Below, piece by piece: positions 54,086-64,000 of a stretch of DNA of 64,000 nucleotides (within the stretch, counting starts at the first letter, position 1; every line of letters starts with the position of its first letter). Origin of the DNA: Gymnopus androsaceus JB14 (lineage: Eukaryota; Basidiomycota; Agaricomycetes; Agaricales; Omphalotaceae); NCBI GenBank assembly GCA_009733575.1, contig ML769693.1, positions 1-64,000 on the forward strand, written 5' to 3'. The position numbers and the translations under genes were made by a program. The notes beneath the pieces were generated by a model. That model was not told the DNA's origin. It made no database searches and worked only from the letters and a program-made list of their open reading frames with translations.

Positions 54086-56526
54086 ATGGCGTCTACACCT
54101 CCGGTAAGTGGCCATCAAATCTTTGGTTCTCAAAGTTGCTGATCATTACAATTTTGCACTTGACTCTTAACCATCATCATCATCTGCCACTTACGCTCTC
54201 CACTGAAAAGTCCTTCTCCTATACAATGGCTAAAGGCGCTGCTGCAGACAGAAATCTCTCACTGGCACCCAAAGATCCCAAAAAGCCTGGTTGTAAATCG
54301 CCTCTGTCCTCAGTGCAGAAGAACCTTGTCAACCAACATCTACCAGGCTGGGAAGCAGTCCTCACGAAGAATAGACTTCACCTTGGTAAACCCAGTGGAA
54401 AGTCAAAGGACCCGAAAGAGGTTACGGACTGGCTTGATGCTACTATTGAGGCAATAGTTGCGAAACCAGAATTTCGAGATGTTGACGAGACAATCAGAAA
54501 CAAAGCAGAGTGGTCAGAGGTGTGCTCCTCCACATGTTTTTTTTATCTGCAACTGACTGGGAGATGTTGTAGATTATCCGAGCTTACTTCAAAAACCATC
54601 GCAATAACGTCTTTATCAAAAAAAATGTTGCCGACCTAGTTGCCCACACACTTGCTACTGATACTGATAGTAGCATCCATAAGGATCTTGTGGCGGCAGC
54701 AAATGTGGTTCTCTTGCTTCAGAGTCCAGCTGCTGGAAAGGATCTCTTTTGTGTAGAGAACGAGGCTGCTATCAAAACCCTGGCCACAGAGAAATTCAAT
54801 GACACTTCTGCACCAGGTCAACAGCGTGCTCTTTCCAAGCTGTGGAAGAATGCACAAGATCAAGGGGACTACAACAAGAGGGCAGAGACGGTTGACATTT
54901 TCAAGTAAGTCCGTTGTGTTGAAATCTCGAACATCAGCTAATTTGAACAACTCTTAGAAACCAGTTGAAGTTTTAAGCCGCGATGACTTCAGTACTCATT
55001 TCGATGTGCCAAAGTAACACCCTGGGCCCTGCAGAAATGGTGCTATTGACTGGCTTTAGGGATGAGCAGGACAATATGAAGTGTTTTCAGTACATGTTTT
55101 ATTGTGCTCAATCAAACAATATATTGATGCAATTGTGCAAATCAGTCTACACAGTCATCACGACTCTAGTAACAGTGATACCTTTCCATTGGATAGATAG
55201 GAGGTTGTCAAAATTCTTAAAGCCTGGAGCGATCACTGCAAAGAATGTATTCCTAGTTGGTGTTATTTTTTTTTTGCTTTGGCTGGCCGAGTCTTACAAA
55301 TATGTCTAGAACATGTTAAGCAGGAAACAGCAGCAAAAGATCAGACAATCCTTCACAACTTGAGCAGTGTTCCAGTTCTCAAGAAACTCAACCTTGACAA
55401 TCTGTCACCGAAACAGGTTGCGAGCTTACTGATTGAGTATTTGAAGGCCCTATGGCATGAGAAAGGTCTTGATCTTCATTTGATTAATACTAATAAATCT
55501 TTACAGACTTTACTTGGCCTCAGGACCGTGAATGACCATCTATCCCATTCGCTGCTATTGAAGCAAACCCGGAGGACTTCATTGACACCAAGAAGTTCTG
55601 CTTTCCTTCCGGTCATTCTAAAGGCAGTCGAGATGCTTGACATTGACGCTCAGATCAAACTTGCAGCATATCTGATGACAATATTGTCCGTAGACCATCC
55701 CGAGCCATTCATGTTCCATGAAAAGGCTGATATTAGTGCTCGAGTTGAAGCCCGTAGGGTGAAAGAAGAGGCAGAACATGGTACAGGGCAAGAAATTATT
55801 GACCCCATTGCATCAACGTCTACCGTTTAGCTACTCTTGAATGCGCCTTCTGATACACCTTGCAAATCGGACACCGATACAATGACAAAGTCACCTCCCA
55901 AAACTCCTCCTCCTGAAACCCCAAAGTCTTCAGCTGCTCCTATAGCAACTCCTGACTCTCCTACTCCTCCCTTGACCCTGAATTCTCCTACAGCAACTTC
56001 TGATTCTCCTACTCCTCCCTCGACCCTGAAGTCTCCTACAGCAACTCCGAAATCTCCTCCTCCTACCCAAAAGTTGTTGACTCCCACTCTGCCTCCTCCA
56101 CCTGTATCATCATTGGATACCGCTACCATTGCTAAGCAAGGATCTTCAGCACACCCTGTGGGCCCCACAACTGCTGAGGACATTCCTACAGTTTCATCAT
56201 CTTTGGTTGTCACTCAGGGCAATGACGCAGATCAGTCTGCAAATGACAATCCTCCTCCTCCCATGGATCCTTCCATGGAAGAATCGCCAAGATTGACCAA
56301 TCTCACGGAAACTGCAACAGGCATGGAGGTAGATGCTCATGCGGGAGCAGTAGTTCCAACCCAACTGCGAGGAAGAAAGCAGAAATGCAAGGAGCCGGCT
56401 AGTGAAGACCGCAATACTAGAGCCAGGGTTCAGGCTCAACCCACGCGCGCACCTACACCACAATGCTCTGTGCACGGATCAACGACTGCTGCTAATGCCA
56501 ATGCAAAGCCTATTAGGAGGCACTGA
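54086..56526 (+). pseudogene. Cargo gene of the KDZ element, unknown family, Pro-rich C-terminus
   Basis: A short first exon (54,086-54,103, MASTPP) is spliced to 54,211 onward. The protein has LVNQHLPGWEAVLTKNRLHL, KDPKEVTDWLDATIEAIVAK, an intron, then IIRAYFKNHRNNVFIKKNVA, SKLWKNAQDQGDYNKRAETV, AAMTSVLISMCQSNTLGPAE, LSPKQVASLLIEYLKALWHE, IPFAAIEANPEDFIDTKKF (other frame), and a Pro/Thr/Ser-rich tail with a 16-residue repeat (PDSPTPPLTLNSPTAT type) and a basic end GRKQKCKEPASED. The W.....L....LHLGK..G start and F.N.RNN.F are shared by many agaric proteins of unknown role. TAA at 54,974 and TAG at 55,828 break it, both explainable by C-to-T, plus a frameshift near 55,600. Confidence 0.55.
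55953..56066 (+). repeat. 48-bp coding tandem repeat
   Basis: Two full and one partial copies of a 16-codon unit (ATPDSPTPPLTLNSPT type) in the Pro-rich tail. The period is a whole number of codons, so the frame is preserved. Confidence 0.8.
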
Positions 56527-56589
56527 GGAAGTGTGAGTAACTGCTTAGAGTCTCTCTTTAAATTCTTACAAATTTATTCAGATATATAT

Positions 56590-56925
56590 TATTTGTTGTT
56601 TAAATTGGCCTCATTCTGTTTGAATCGGTGTATGTATCATGCTCTGTTTAACTTGTTCTGTTTAAAATTAGCAATGAATATTTGGTTTTACACTTAAAAG
56701 TTTCTGTTTAGTGGAAGTACTATTTCTTGTTTAAATGACTTCGCTTGAATGACTTGAATTATTTCTGTTTAAATATTTTAGACTGATAGCCTGTTTAATC
56801 TGTGCATTAAACAATAGGATGATATAGTTGAATTAGACAACAGTAGACATTAGTGTAAGAGAACATGTTGTTTAATTATGTTTAATAAAGAGTGGTCACA
56901 ACCACTGTTGTTTAAATATAAGGTA
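56590..56925. repeat. Right subterminal TGTTTAA array
   Basis: About 12 copies of TGTTTAA or variants, the inverse of the left-edge array. It follows directly after the last cargo gene. Confidence 0.7.
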
Positions 56926-56959
56926 GCCAGTTTATCTGGGGCTCCGCATGACACATTCC

Positions 56960-57450
56960 TGAATTCCTAGCAGCCATCTCAAATTATCCCCCAAACTATG
57001 CTTGTGGTACTGAGATTATGCTAAAACTATACTCTCCATCTGAGGCACAGGAGGTTATCATTTACATAGCCTCACCACCACATACATCTCATTTCTGGGT
57101 TGCAATGCTCTTTATAGATGCTTTGATAATTGTATTACTCCTGATAGGCTTGGATATTTCCTTATATCACTGGCTACTACCATTGCATCAGTATAGAAGT
57201 GCTCAGATATTGTAATGAATATATTGTTTTTCCAATAACTTCCTTTGATCTTTTTGTGCACACAGCTCTACTTTAGGCTAGGCTCTTGCAACCAATTTTA
57301 CAAGCACTATGCAGATTGCATCCTGCTGAGATAAGGGTGAGAAATGTGTTCTTAATATTTTAACTCAACCTCAAGCACATTCTCTTGCCAAATAACTCAT
57401 GAAAAACTCCAAGGACTGTAAATACAAAAAAGTGGAAATTGCACATACAT
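56960..57450. other. Flank right of the KDZ element
   Basis: One short plus-strand frame (57,018-57,215) encodes hydrophobic residues but has no supporting features. Confidence 0.3.
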
Positions 57451-57451
57451 G

Positions 57452-57612
57452 TAGGGATGCCCACCGTACGTTACGGGTACGGCCGTAGTCTATAGAATCC
57501 GCTACGGCACGTTTGAAGCCGTATCCATGCCGTAGGACTGCTGCTCGAAAGTCCAACAGAACGTACGGAATACGGTACGGGTACCACGGGCGTAGGACAG
57601 CCGTATTAATTA
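57452..57612. mobile_element. CCGTA/TACGG-rich MITE-like element
   Basis: GC-rich island in AT-rich DNA with at least ten CCGTA or TACGG words. It begins TAGGGATGCCCACCGTAC; the right side (GTACCACGGGCGTAGGA) is a degraded inverse. It resembles the nested element at 38,838 in starting TAGGG...CCACC(A/G)TAC. Confidence 0.45.
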
Positions 57613-57849
57613 AATTTATATTATGGATGTATTTTGAGGACAAAAATCCGCAAACCTTAAACTGCTGACATTGTTTTGGGAGTAACATTGAAATTTTGTT
57701 ACAATTAGGCAATATATTGGTCTCTGCACTGTTCAAGTCCACCAAAGTCAAGCCTACTGCTGCCAAAACATTCTTACAGCCTACTTCATTGTGATTTGCT
57801 CTGATCAAAGCTGATCAAAGTAAATCTAGCCATTATACTGCTTCCTTCT

Positions 57850-58540
57850 TGCATTCTGAGCATTCTAACCTTGAATCTTGCCCCAGCGCTGGTCCATCTT
57901 CATCGAGGCATGTTGAATTTGCCCTGATCACCCTAGGAATCACTTCTCACCCCTCCAGGACTGCCTTTTGGACCATCTCACTGCATTTAGTGCTGATCCA
58001 GCCTCAGATGATGTCAAATACACTGCACAAAGACGGGACATGGTAGTAGAACACTTCAGGTATTGCAAAATTGGTATCAAGAATGCCTTTCAGGCCTTCA
58101 AGATCATCACTACTGATTCTACTGTTGTTACCAACTATGTCCAACAGTGTTTGCAGATTCAGAGAGAAGAGCATGCTGTTGAATACCATGCTGCTGCTCC
58201 TGAACAAGATAATAATTAGGATACCAGCTTCACTTTTGCAAGCAGCTCTTCACCTGACTAAATTGCAGGTTCTAGCTACAGTTCCAGCTCATGTCAGAGA
58301 GCCTTAAAAACTCTGCCAACTCTTTACATTCAAGAGCAACCTTGACCTAGTTGTCAATGGTTTGGCTGTACAATCTTTTGCAGACCCTCTCCTACTTTCT
58401 CTTCTTAAACTGGTTATTAAGGATAGATGCATCAATTTTGACAAGATCTATAGTGTCTTTACTAGCCCCACTGACAAAGGTTTATACTATCAACTAATGG
58501 TTTTCCTCTGTTTTTTTGTCAACATAGAAGTGATGAATCC
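57850..58540 (+). other. Unassigned plus-strand coding-like stretch
   Basis: Frames at 57,968-58,219 (DDVKYTAQRRDMVVEHFRYC) and 58,362-58,568 look coding, with stops and frame changes between them. They may be a decayed element gene. No family recognised. Confidence 0.3.
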
Positions 58541-58544
58541 TTCA

Positions 58545-58822
58545 AGTGAGCTTCCCAATATACTTTAAATGATTCTGAGCAACAACCATAAGTCCCTTGT
58601 CCCTAGCAAGATTTGGTTGTTGTCGACAAGACCCAATGAACTTGTAAGAAACTGGAATAAGTTGATTGAAGTGATGATAAACAACACTGATGCCAAACTC
58701 ACCAGCAACCATCTCCACAAAGACTCCATCTTTTTTTTGCAAGGTATAAAGCTCTCCACCAGTAATTTCAACCTTGATTAATATTCCAACCAAATTTGGA
58801 TGCAGGATCCAATGGTCAAGGG
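58545..58822 (-). pseudogene. SPT5-like KOW protein, C-terminal piece
   Basis: The minus strand encodes HWILHPNLVGILIKVEITGG, then ELYTLQKKDGVFVEM and QPNLARDKGLMVVAQNHLKY followed by IGK. The block L(V)G..I.V.I.GG.......DG.FVE and the ending H.GK match the C-terminal part of the SPT5-like gene at 53.4 kb. It continues, in the same orientation, on the other side of the retroelement (60,392 upward). Confidence 0.5.
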
Positions 58823-60391
58823 TGTTAGATAAAGTGAACGATGAACCCAAACAATGGGGGAAAAAGACTAAATTAGGACTACATACAGTGCTGTATATAA
58901 GTGCCTATGGAAGTAAATATGTGAAACAGGGAGTAAAGGTTGCAGCTGAGTGGCTGGACAAAACTATAACACTCCCACTTGTACAGTTGTGAAGCCAACA
59001 TTTGGGACATAGAGAAAAATAAATAAACATAACCCATCTAATAAAGTAATAGTAAGTAAAAAAAGAAAAGGGAGGAGCTCCCACTGAAGCACAGAATAGT
59101 AGAAGGGAAAAGCTCCCACTGAAATCTACCATGGCAGAACAAAAGCACTATCAGTATCTGCTGAACCAACAAAAACATCTATAGGCTGAGTGGTGGCCAA
59201 ACCTGCATTGACTGATGCAGCATTATCAGGACATTTGTTCCGATAGTGGCCACACTTTCCGCATCCAAAGCAAACAACTTCAGAAAGAGAATGGACTGGG
59301 CAGAACCTGGAAGAAAGAGCTGACAGCAAAGATATGGACCCATTGGGAGTATCATGATCTTGTTCATAATCCAAAACGCGCTTCCGCTCCTCATTGAGCA
59401 AGTGGCATGTGACGTACTTGAAATCAGGGCCAGGGGCTGGGACAGGAGGGTAAACGGCGGCAATAATGGTAGAGACTGGCTGGGCAACAAGTTGGGTCTC
59501 AATATGAGATTCGATAGTGGTAACAATGGCTTTGTAGGAGGCTGGGAGGCTGGCAAGGAGGATGGTCATGCAGAGAGTATCTTTGAGGGATATACCAATA
59601 GATTGGAGTGACTCATCCAGCTCATTGAACTTGCTGATGTGAGCCTGCATACCAGAGGGGATGGCATCCAGGGAATCCTCGGATTTCCTGAGAGATGAAT
59701 TGGTGGAGCAGGGTCATCCAGTTAGCCCAACCTGATGATTCGTGAACTTCCCTGAGGGTATTCCACATCTCGACTGGACCTCTGGCCTTGCGGGTATGTG
59801 CCAGCTGAGAGTCTGCAACATGCAGAGCAATCTCTGCACTTGCTAGCTGAGCGTGCTTATCCCAAGCACATTGGTGAGTAGCACCAGTAGGGCAGGGTTC
59901 TGAGCCATTGACAATGGACCACAGATCCTTCCTAGTGAGTTGCATCTCCATCCAATACTTTCAATTGAAGTAATTACCTTCATCCAACAATTCAAATCGA
60001 GTAGATGATTAAGTCAAGCAGGTTTCCATGATGGTGGCATGTAGAGACATGGAATTACTGATGATGACCGTGTAGAGACCCAGTGTAAATAAGATGGCCA
60101 TGTAGAAATGCAGTGATAGTGTAGAGACAACGACCATGTAAAAACACGGTGATAATGGACAACAAGATAAGATAAAGTTAAAGTGGGACAATGAGATGAT
60201 AGGCTCAGGAAGCAGCCAGTCTCATAATCTGTTAGGTAAAGTGAGCAATGGACCCAAACAATGGGGGGAAAAGACTAAATTAGGACTACATACAGCACTG
60301 TATATAAGTCCCTTGGAAGTAAATATGTGAAATGGGTGAAATGGGGAGTAAAGGTTGCAGCTGAGTGGCCGGACAAACCTATTTCCCAACA
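58823..60391 (-). mobile_element. Gag-only Copia-type LTR element (TR-GAG)
   Basis: Two LTRs, 58,823-58,971 (149 bp) and 60,230-60,391 (162 bp), each with TGTT...AACA ends, flank one gag region on the minus strand. The 5-bp direct repeat AAGGG lies immediately outside (58,818-58,822 and 60,392-60,396). A purine run (AAGTGGGAG, minus strand) abuts the 3' LTR as a polypurine tract. There is no protease, integrase or reverse transcriptase, so it must rely on another Copia element. The LTRs share about 140 bp with several substitutions and an indel of about 9 bp, so the insertion is not recent. Confidence 0.85.
59126..59951 (-). pseudogene. Copia-type Gag, frameshifted
   Basis: The N-terminal frame (59,951-59,622) has LTRKDLWSIVNGSEPCP, CAWDKHAQLASAEIALHVAD and ARGPVEMWNTLREVHESSG, the UBN2/DUF4219-type capsid pattern. 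The C-terminal frame (59,650-59,126) has ISKFNELDESLQSIGISLKD, LLASLPASYKAIVTTIE and a zinc knuckle CFGCGKCGHYRNKC (CX2CX4HX4C). The two overlap in different frames near 59,640, so a one-base shift breaks the protein. No polymerase frame follows. Confidence 0.85.
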
Positions 60392-61725
60392 AAGGGAAAG
60401 TAGAGGTGCAGAGATCAGTGCTGATGGAGGGACTGTGGAAGCCAATAGAGGAGGCAAGGGAGGAGAGGAAGGAGGAGAGTACAGCAGTGATGAATGCCAT
60501 TCAGGAGAAGAAGTTGAATACAGAGAGGTAGGAGAGTCCTGAGCCCATGGCCCTGGTGATTGGGGTATTGAATAGGACAATGCACTCCCTGTGGTCAGAC
60601 AGCTAGGAGACTATGGTCTGCAAAAGATATTCTCTCTCTCCCAGTTGTTGGACATTGGCGTTTCATAGCCATCAATTGTGTTAACTGCATTGGATGCAGA
60701 ATTGGTATTGATAAAGATTTTATCAAGATTGAGTGGTAAATAAAATGACTGTTGTGCACTTGGCATGAAAACTTCACATAGACAATAGTTAGTTCTGATA
60801 GGGCCTGTCAAGAGTGTGTGAGGGGATAGAGCAAAAGACTCGCTTGTGGAATCTGACCATGTTGTAGTCCATCTTGACTAGTTTGGTTGAGGCAATAACT
60901 GTGAACAGATATTGCTTTATTGTGAGCATTATTCCACTAGCGCTTTTAGGTTTTTGACTCAGATTGACTTGGTAGTGATTGATGTCCCTCACAGCCCCAG
61001 TGTGGCCTTTGTAATCTCTATGGACAATGTCAATGACCAGGCCAAGCCAGGGTATGGGTCCTGATTGCATCAGTTCCAATGACGTGTTAATGCCAAATTC
61101 CTTCAGTTGATTTCCTTCAAGCAGACAATAATCTTGCAATAAGGCTCTAGTCCTGTAGATGAAATATTAGCTATTCTAGCTTCACACTGTGGTATTTACA
61201 CTTATGTAGACTCACAGACTGCAGAATGATCAATATTGAGCAAACAATGGTGGGCTATCACCTACAAAGAAAGATGCAAGGCACCCCGAAAGTTAAGTTG
61301 AACATTTTTGACCACAGCAAAACTTCCTGTAAAGCAACCAATCTTTATCACAACTTCAATGTCTTTCCATGGCACCTCAATGTTGAACTGTTGCTGATGG
61401 CATTTAAGTGGTCAATAATCCAACAATGATCTTTGGATCCTAGAGAACAATAGATGAGATTAAACCAAACACTGTGAAATAAAGAGATTCATGAGTACTC
61501 TCTTACCACTGCATGACCAACTGTGAGCAGCTCTCCACTGTTGAGACATACAGTGATTGCAAGTAATCTGAGAGGAGACACTTGAATGTCTTTAACAATG
61601 CCCTGCCTACCTTGGGAAGGGTCTAATACAAGCTGGACTTGAACATCGAACCAAGAGGTTTCTGTATGTTGGAAATCTGGGGTCAAGATTTTCACAGAAT
61701 TTACATGAACTTTGAAGTCCTGCAT
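60392..61725 (-). pseudogene. SPT5-like KOW protein, middle part
   Basis: On the minus strand: TSWFDVQVQLVLDPSQGRQG with IVKDIQVSPLRLL (61,725-61,489) and PIPWLGLVIDIVHRDYKGHT with GAVRDINHYQVN (61,139-60,789). Both are W(L/F)...V.(I/L)V.....G..G.V.D(I/V) blocks, the repeated KOW-type unit of SPT5-like proteins. Stops and frame changes separate the blocks. The gene is in the same orientation as the retroelement that interrupts it. Confidence 0.5.
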
Positions 61726-61819
61726 ACTGATGAGATTGAAATAGTGATATCAGACTTGTGCTTACTTACCACTGATGAGTTAGATTTGTGCTAGGTATGA
61801 AAACCGACCAAACAACAAT

Positions 61820-62282
61820 CACCCCAATCAGATATAATCCAAAAGGTTTAATTTAATGCGAGGAAGGAGGTTGTCAAAGGTTCCCTTGACTACTAATTGA
61901 TTCAAAGAGAAAAGCACTTGACAGTTGACACAGATAGTGCGCAATGAACAAGGTTTTATATTTGGAGGGAGGTTTTGAAAAGCCAACTAACATACGACAA
62001 CGCGCTGAACTAATCGAGGGGAAAAGCAAACACCAAAGCACGGGTCAAGTACGCCGACTCAACAAACAACTTTGCGTATCTTGGGAGCCTTTACGTCGCC
62101 GCACAATGATACTCCAACTCTCAGGGATTCCCGCGAGTTACCTAACAAGCTTATATGACCGCCGCGCAAGTCACTCAAGTAGGTGTTTTTAACACACTCA
62201 GCAAAGAGCGGGCAAGGGGTAGAATCTGTTGGTAAAGCTAGGTAACACTCCGAGAAGCTTCCTCCCTAAAACTAGACCAAGC
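61820..62282. repeat. Left arm of an inverted repeat reaching the window end
   Basis: From caccccaatcagata to ctagaccaagc, this 463-bp block is the inverse of 63,538-64,000 with few differences. AATATAAAACCTTG on the inverse strand looks like a TATA region, so the arms could be LTRs or long TIRs. The outer limit cannot be fixed because the right arm is cut by the window. Confidence 0.75.
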
Positions 62283-63537
62283 TGATGATACGCCAATTTT
62301 TTGGCTAAGGCTAGAACTGCACAGAACCAATAATCCTAGGTTCTGTTAGTAACAAAAATGGTCAATAAGAGAACTATAGTGAGCCCGAGCTGATAGTTAA
62401 AATCTACCGAGGACCTATTCTACCCTAGAGGTTGCAGAGTAACGGTACGTGCAATGGTACCATACTTAACTTTGTGAATGCGCCTCAATCAAAGTCCTAT
62501 GCGCGGTATGGTGTAGCAAGGCAAGCTTGCTGGATAACAAGTTGCTGACCAAGGCAGATAAACAAGCCCACATACCAGTTATACTAGGCTAGGTCATCAA
62601 AGGATATACCCAAGGGATCGAAGTCTTAACAAGGCATCGCTTCCGCAATCAGCTCACCGAGGAGTCTAAACAACACTCAAGTTTATTAAATGAAGCAAGG
62701 TGGACCGAGATGAGGAAGTACCCTAACGGGTGCCCTCAAAGTTGATGCTCGCTGGAAAGCGCCCAGGCAGATAGCCCCGGCAGTCCAATGTGGCCACATG
62801 ACCCACTTGCTGTAGCTACTTCTAGAGCACAGAAGGACCAAGGAGTGTTTCTATCCGGGCCTCAGCGTTTTACCGAGATCCATATGCTACCAGGCATCTA
62901 GACTCAAGACCGCATGGAACTAGGGATAATAACCAGTCTCCCATTGGCAAGGAAAAACATAGAAATACTTCCGAGGGCTGTTCTGCTAAAGGAACTGGCG
63001 AGCCTTGTAAAAAGGCAAATGACTTGAGTCGATTTGGACCAAAATCCCAAAGTCGACCCAATCGAGGAAGAAAAACAAACGAGGCAGGAAAACATCGAGG
63101 CAAAACCATAGTATACACGCATATATGGACATTATTTATCTTTTTCTATTTTACTTACTCTGTTTCATCATATCTCGCTCAGTTTCTCTCATTTTCCTAT
63201 TTTCATATATCTCGCTCAGTATATAAGGGTAGCTATTCTATCTCGGAATGACAAGTTAGACTTGATACCTGAAACGCAGTTCTATCTTAGGACCTGTAGT
63301 GATTCGTACACGCTCAGACGCGTCTGCATTGTCCTCTGCAACCTTTGAAACGGGTGGCCTTCTTGTAACCTTGATAATACTGAGGCTGTTCATTCTACTT
63401 CCCGGCTATTAAGTCAAGCATTCCTGGTTTTCATCTCGAAGAGAGGTCACATCAGTCTTAGGACCGCAGGTGGAGCCTAACATGCACACCTCGACGAGCC
63501 CGTTGTTGATTAGGAAAGGTCTTGGACCCAAGTGTCG
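62283..63537. other. Interior of the inverted repeat, no gene
   Basis: No open frame with family features. Two minus-strand frames near 62,870-63,122 overlap each other in different phases. A TATATAAGGG word at about 63,220 could be a promoter TATA box. Confidence 0.4.
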
Positions 63538-64000
63538 GCTTGGTCTAGTTTTAGGAAGGAAGCTTCTTGGAGTGTTACCTAGCTTTACCAACAGATTCTA
63601 CCCCTTGCCCACTCTTTGCTGAGTGTGTTAAAAACACCTACTTGAGTGACTTGCGCGGCGGTCATATAAGCTTGTTAGGTAACTCGCGGGAATCCCTGAG
63701 AGTTGGAGTATCATTGCGCGGTGACGTAAAGGCTCCCGAGATACGCAAAGTTGTTTGTTGAGTCGGCGTACTTGACCCGTGCTTTGGTGTTTGCTTTCCT
63801 CTCAATTAGTTCAGTGCGTCGTCGTACGTTAGTTGGCTTTTCAAAACCTCCCTCCAAATATAAAACCTTGTTCATTGCGCACTATCTGTGTCAACTGTCA
63901 AGTGCTTTTTCTCTTCGAATCAATTAGTAGTCGAGGGAACCTTCGACAACCTCCTTCCTCGCATTAAATTAAACCTTTTGGATTGTATCTGATTGGGGTG
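63538..64000. repeat. Right arm of the inverted repeat (truncated by window)
   Basis: Inverse of 61,820-62,282; runs to the last base of the window, so the element is likely to continue beyond. Confidence 0.75.

Larger units (their letters stand above)
41077..56925. mobile_element. Putative ~16-kb KDZ transposon with cargo genes
   Basis: The left edge (41,077-41,490) has about 17 copies of (T)TTAAACA; the right edge (56,590-56,925) has about 12 of the inverse TGTTTAA. The outermost blocks are inverted matches: TTTAAACAAGCCAGGT...TTCTTTATTAAACAG on the left and the inverse of TTTAAACAACAGTGGT...CTCTTTATTAAACAT on the right. Between them lie a CxC2-KDZ transposase (minus), two minus-strand genes, an SPT5-like gene and an unknown gene on the plus strand. 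The extent is an inference from the mirrored edges; no target duplication could be fixed (TATAAG occurs near both edges but at unequal distance). Confidence 0.6.

Noticed and set aside
11226..56526. Use of a variant genetic code to explain in-frame stops
   Set aside because: All three stop codons occur within conserved blocks, frameshifts and deletions accompany them, and intact genes nearby end normally.
41056..56931. TATAAG as target duplication of the large KDZ element
   Set aside because: Six bases occur near both edges but at unequal distance from the terminal arrays (about 13 bp apart on the left, none on the right); chance is plausible.

Overview
This window looks like accessory, repeat-rich DNA of a basidiomycete, most likely an Agaricomycete. 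The clues are many short GT-AG introns of roughly 45-100 nt, KDZ (Kyakuja-Dileera-Zisupton) transposases with their N-terminal CxC2 cysteine cluster, SPT5-like KOW-domain proteins, an alpha-1,3-glucan synthase fragment, and several small TIR elements. I found no convincing tRNA, rRNA or CRISPR array. Almost every recognisable gene is broken or is part of a mobile element, so gene names here come from protein-level family resemblance read by eye, without database searches.

Layout. 0-11 kb: small multi-exon hypothetical genes (an RNase H1/caulimovirus-VI N-terminal-like domain protein at 0.4-1.0 kb; a 114-aa four-exon gene at 10.6-11.1 kb) plus a 3.7-kb palindromic TIR element (4,834-8,551) that splits a gene and is flanked by an 8-bp duplication. 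11.2-14.7 kb: a decayed KDZ transposase. 15.1-31 kb: a graveyard of partial host-type genes with their introns kept: kinesin-5, a retroelement Gag piece, a family-2 glycosyltransferase fused in frame to alpha-glucan synthase, a GH76-like piece, a SulP/STAS anion transporter tail, an NCS1 permease piece next to a Cdc6 piece that runs in frame into a Ser/Thr-rich tail. Between them lie a palindrome-rich GGGCAGCTGCCC array, a chain of stem-loops, and two small TIR elements. 31.7-36 kb: a divergent pair of unknown genes. 37.1-40.1 kb: a second large palindromic TIR element with a nested 250-bp MITE.

41.1-56.9 kb appears to be one very large KDZ transposon (about 16 kb). It is bounded by oppositely oriented TTTAAACA/TGTTTAAA subterminal arrays and carries a nearly complete CxC2-KDZ transposase, at least three further multi-exon genes on the flanks, and an SPT5-like KOW gene. 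Four of its genes are preceded by copies of one box (roughly GGTCCRAAATGACCTTAAAC) that always points at the gene, suggesting co-regulation or a shared binding site. Most of its genes carry one or two in-frame stops of the type CGA/CAA/CAG to TGA/TAA/TAG, so it seems recently inactivated by C-to-T changes.

57-64 kb: a CCGT/ACGG-rich MITE, a second SPT5-like gene fragment interrupted by a complete gag-only Copia-type element (TR-GAG; 149/162-bp LTRs, AAGGG target duplication), and 463-bp inverted arms that run to the window end. The strongest candidate for an undescribed system is the large KDZ element with its cargo and shared promoter-like box.
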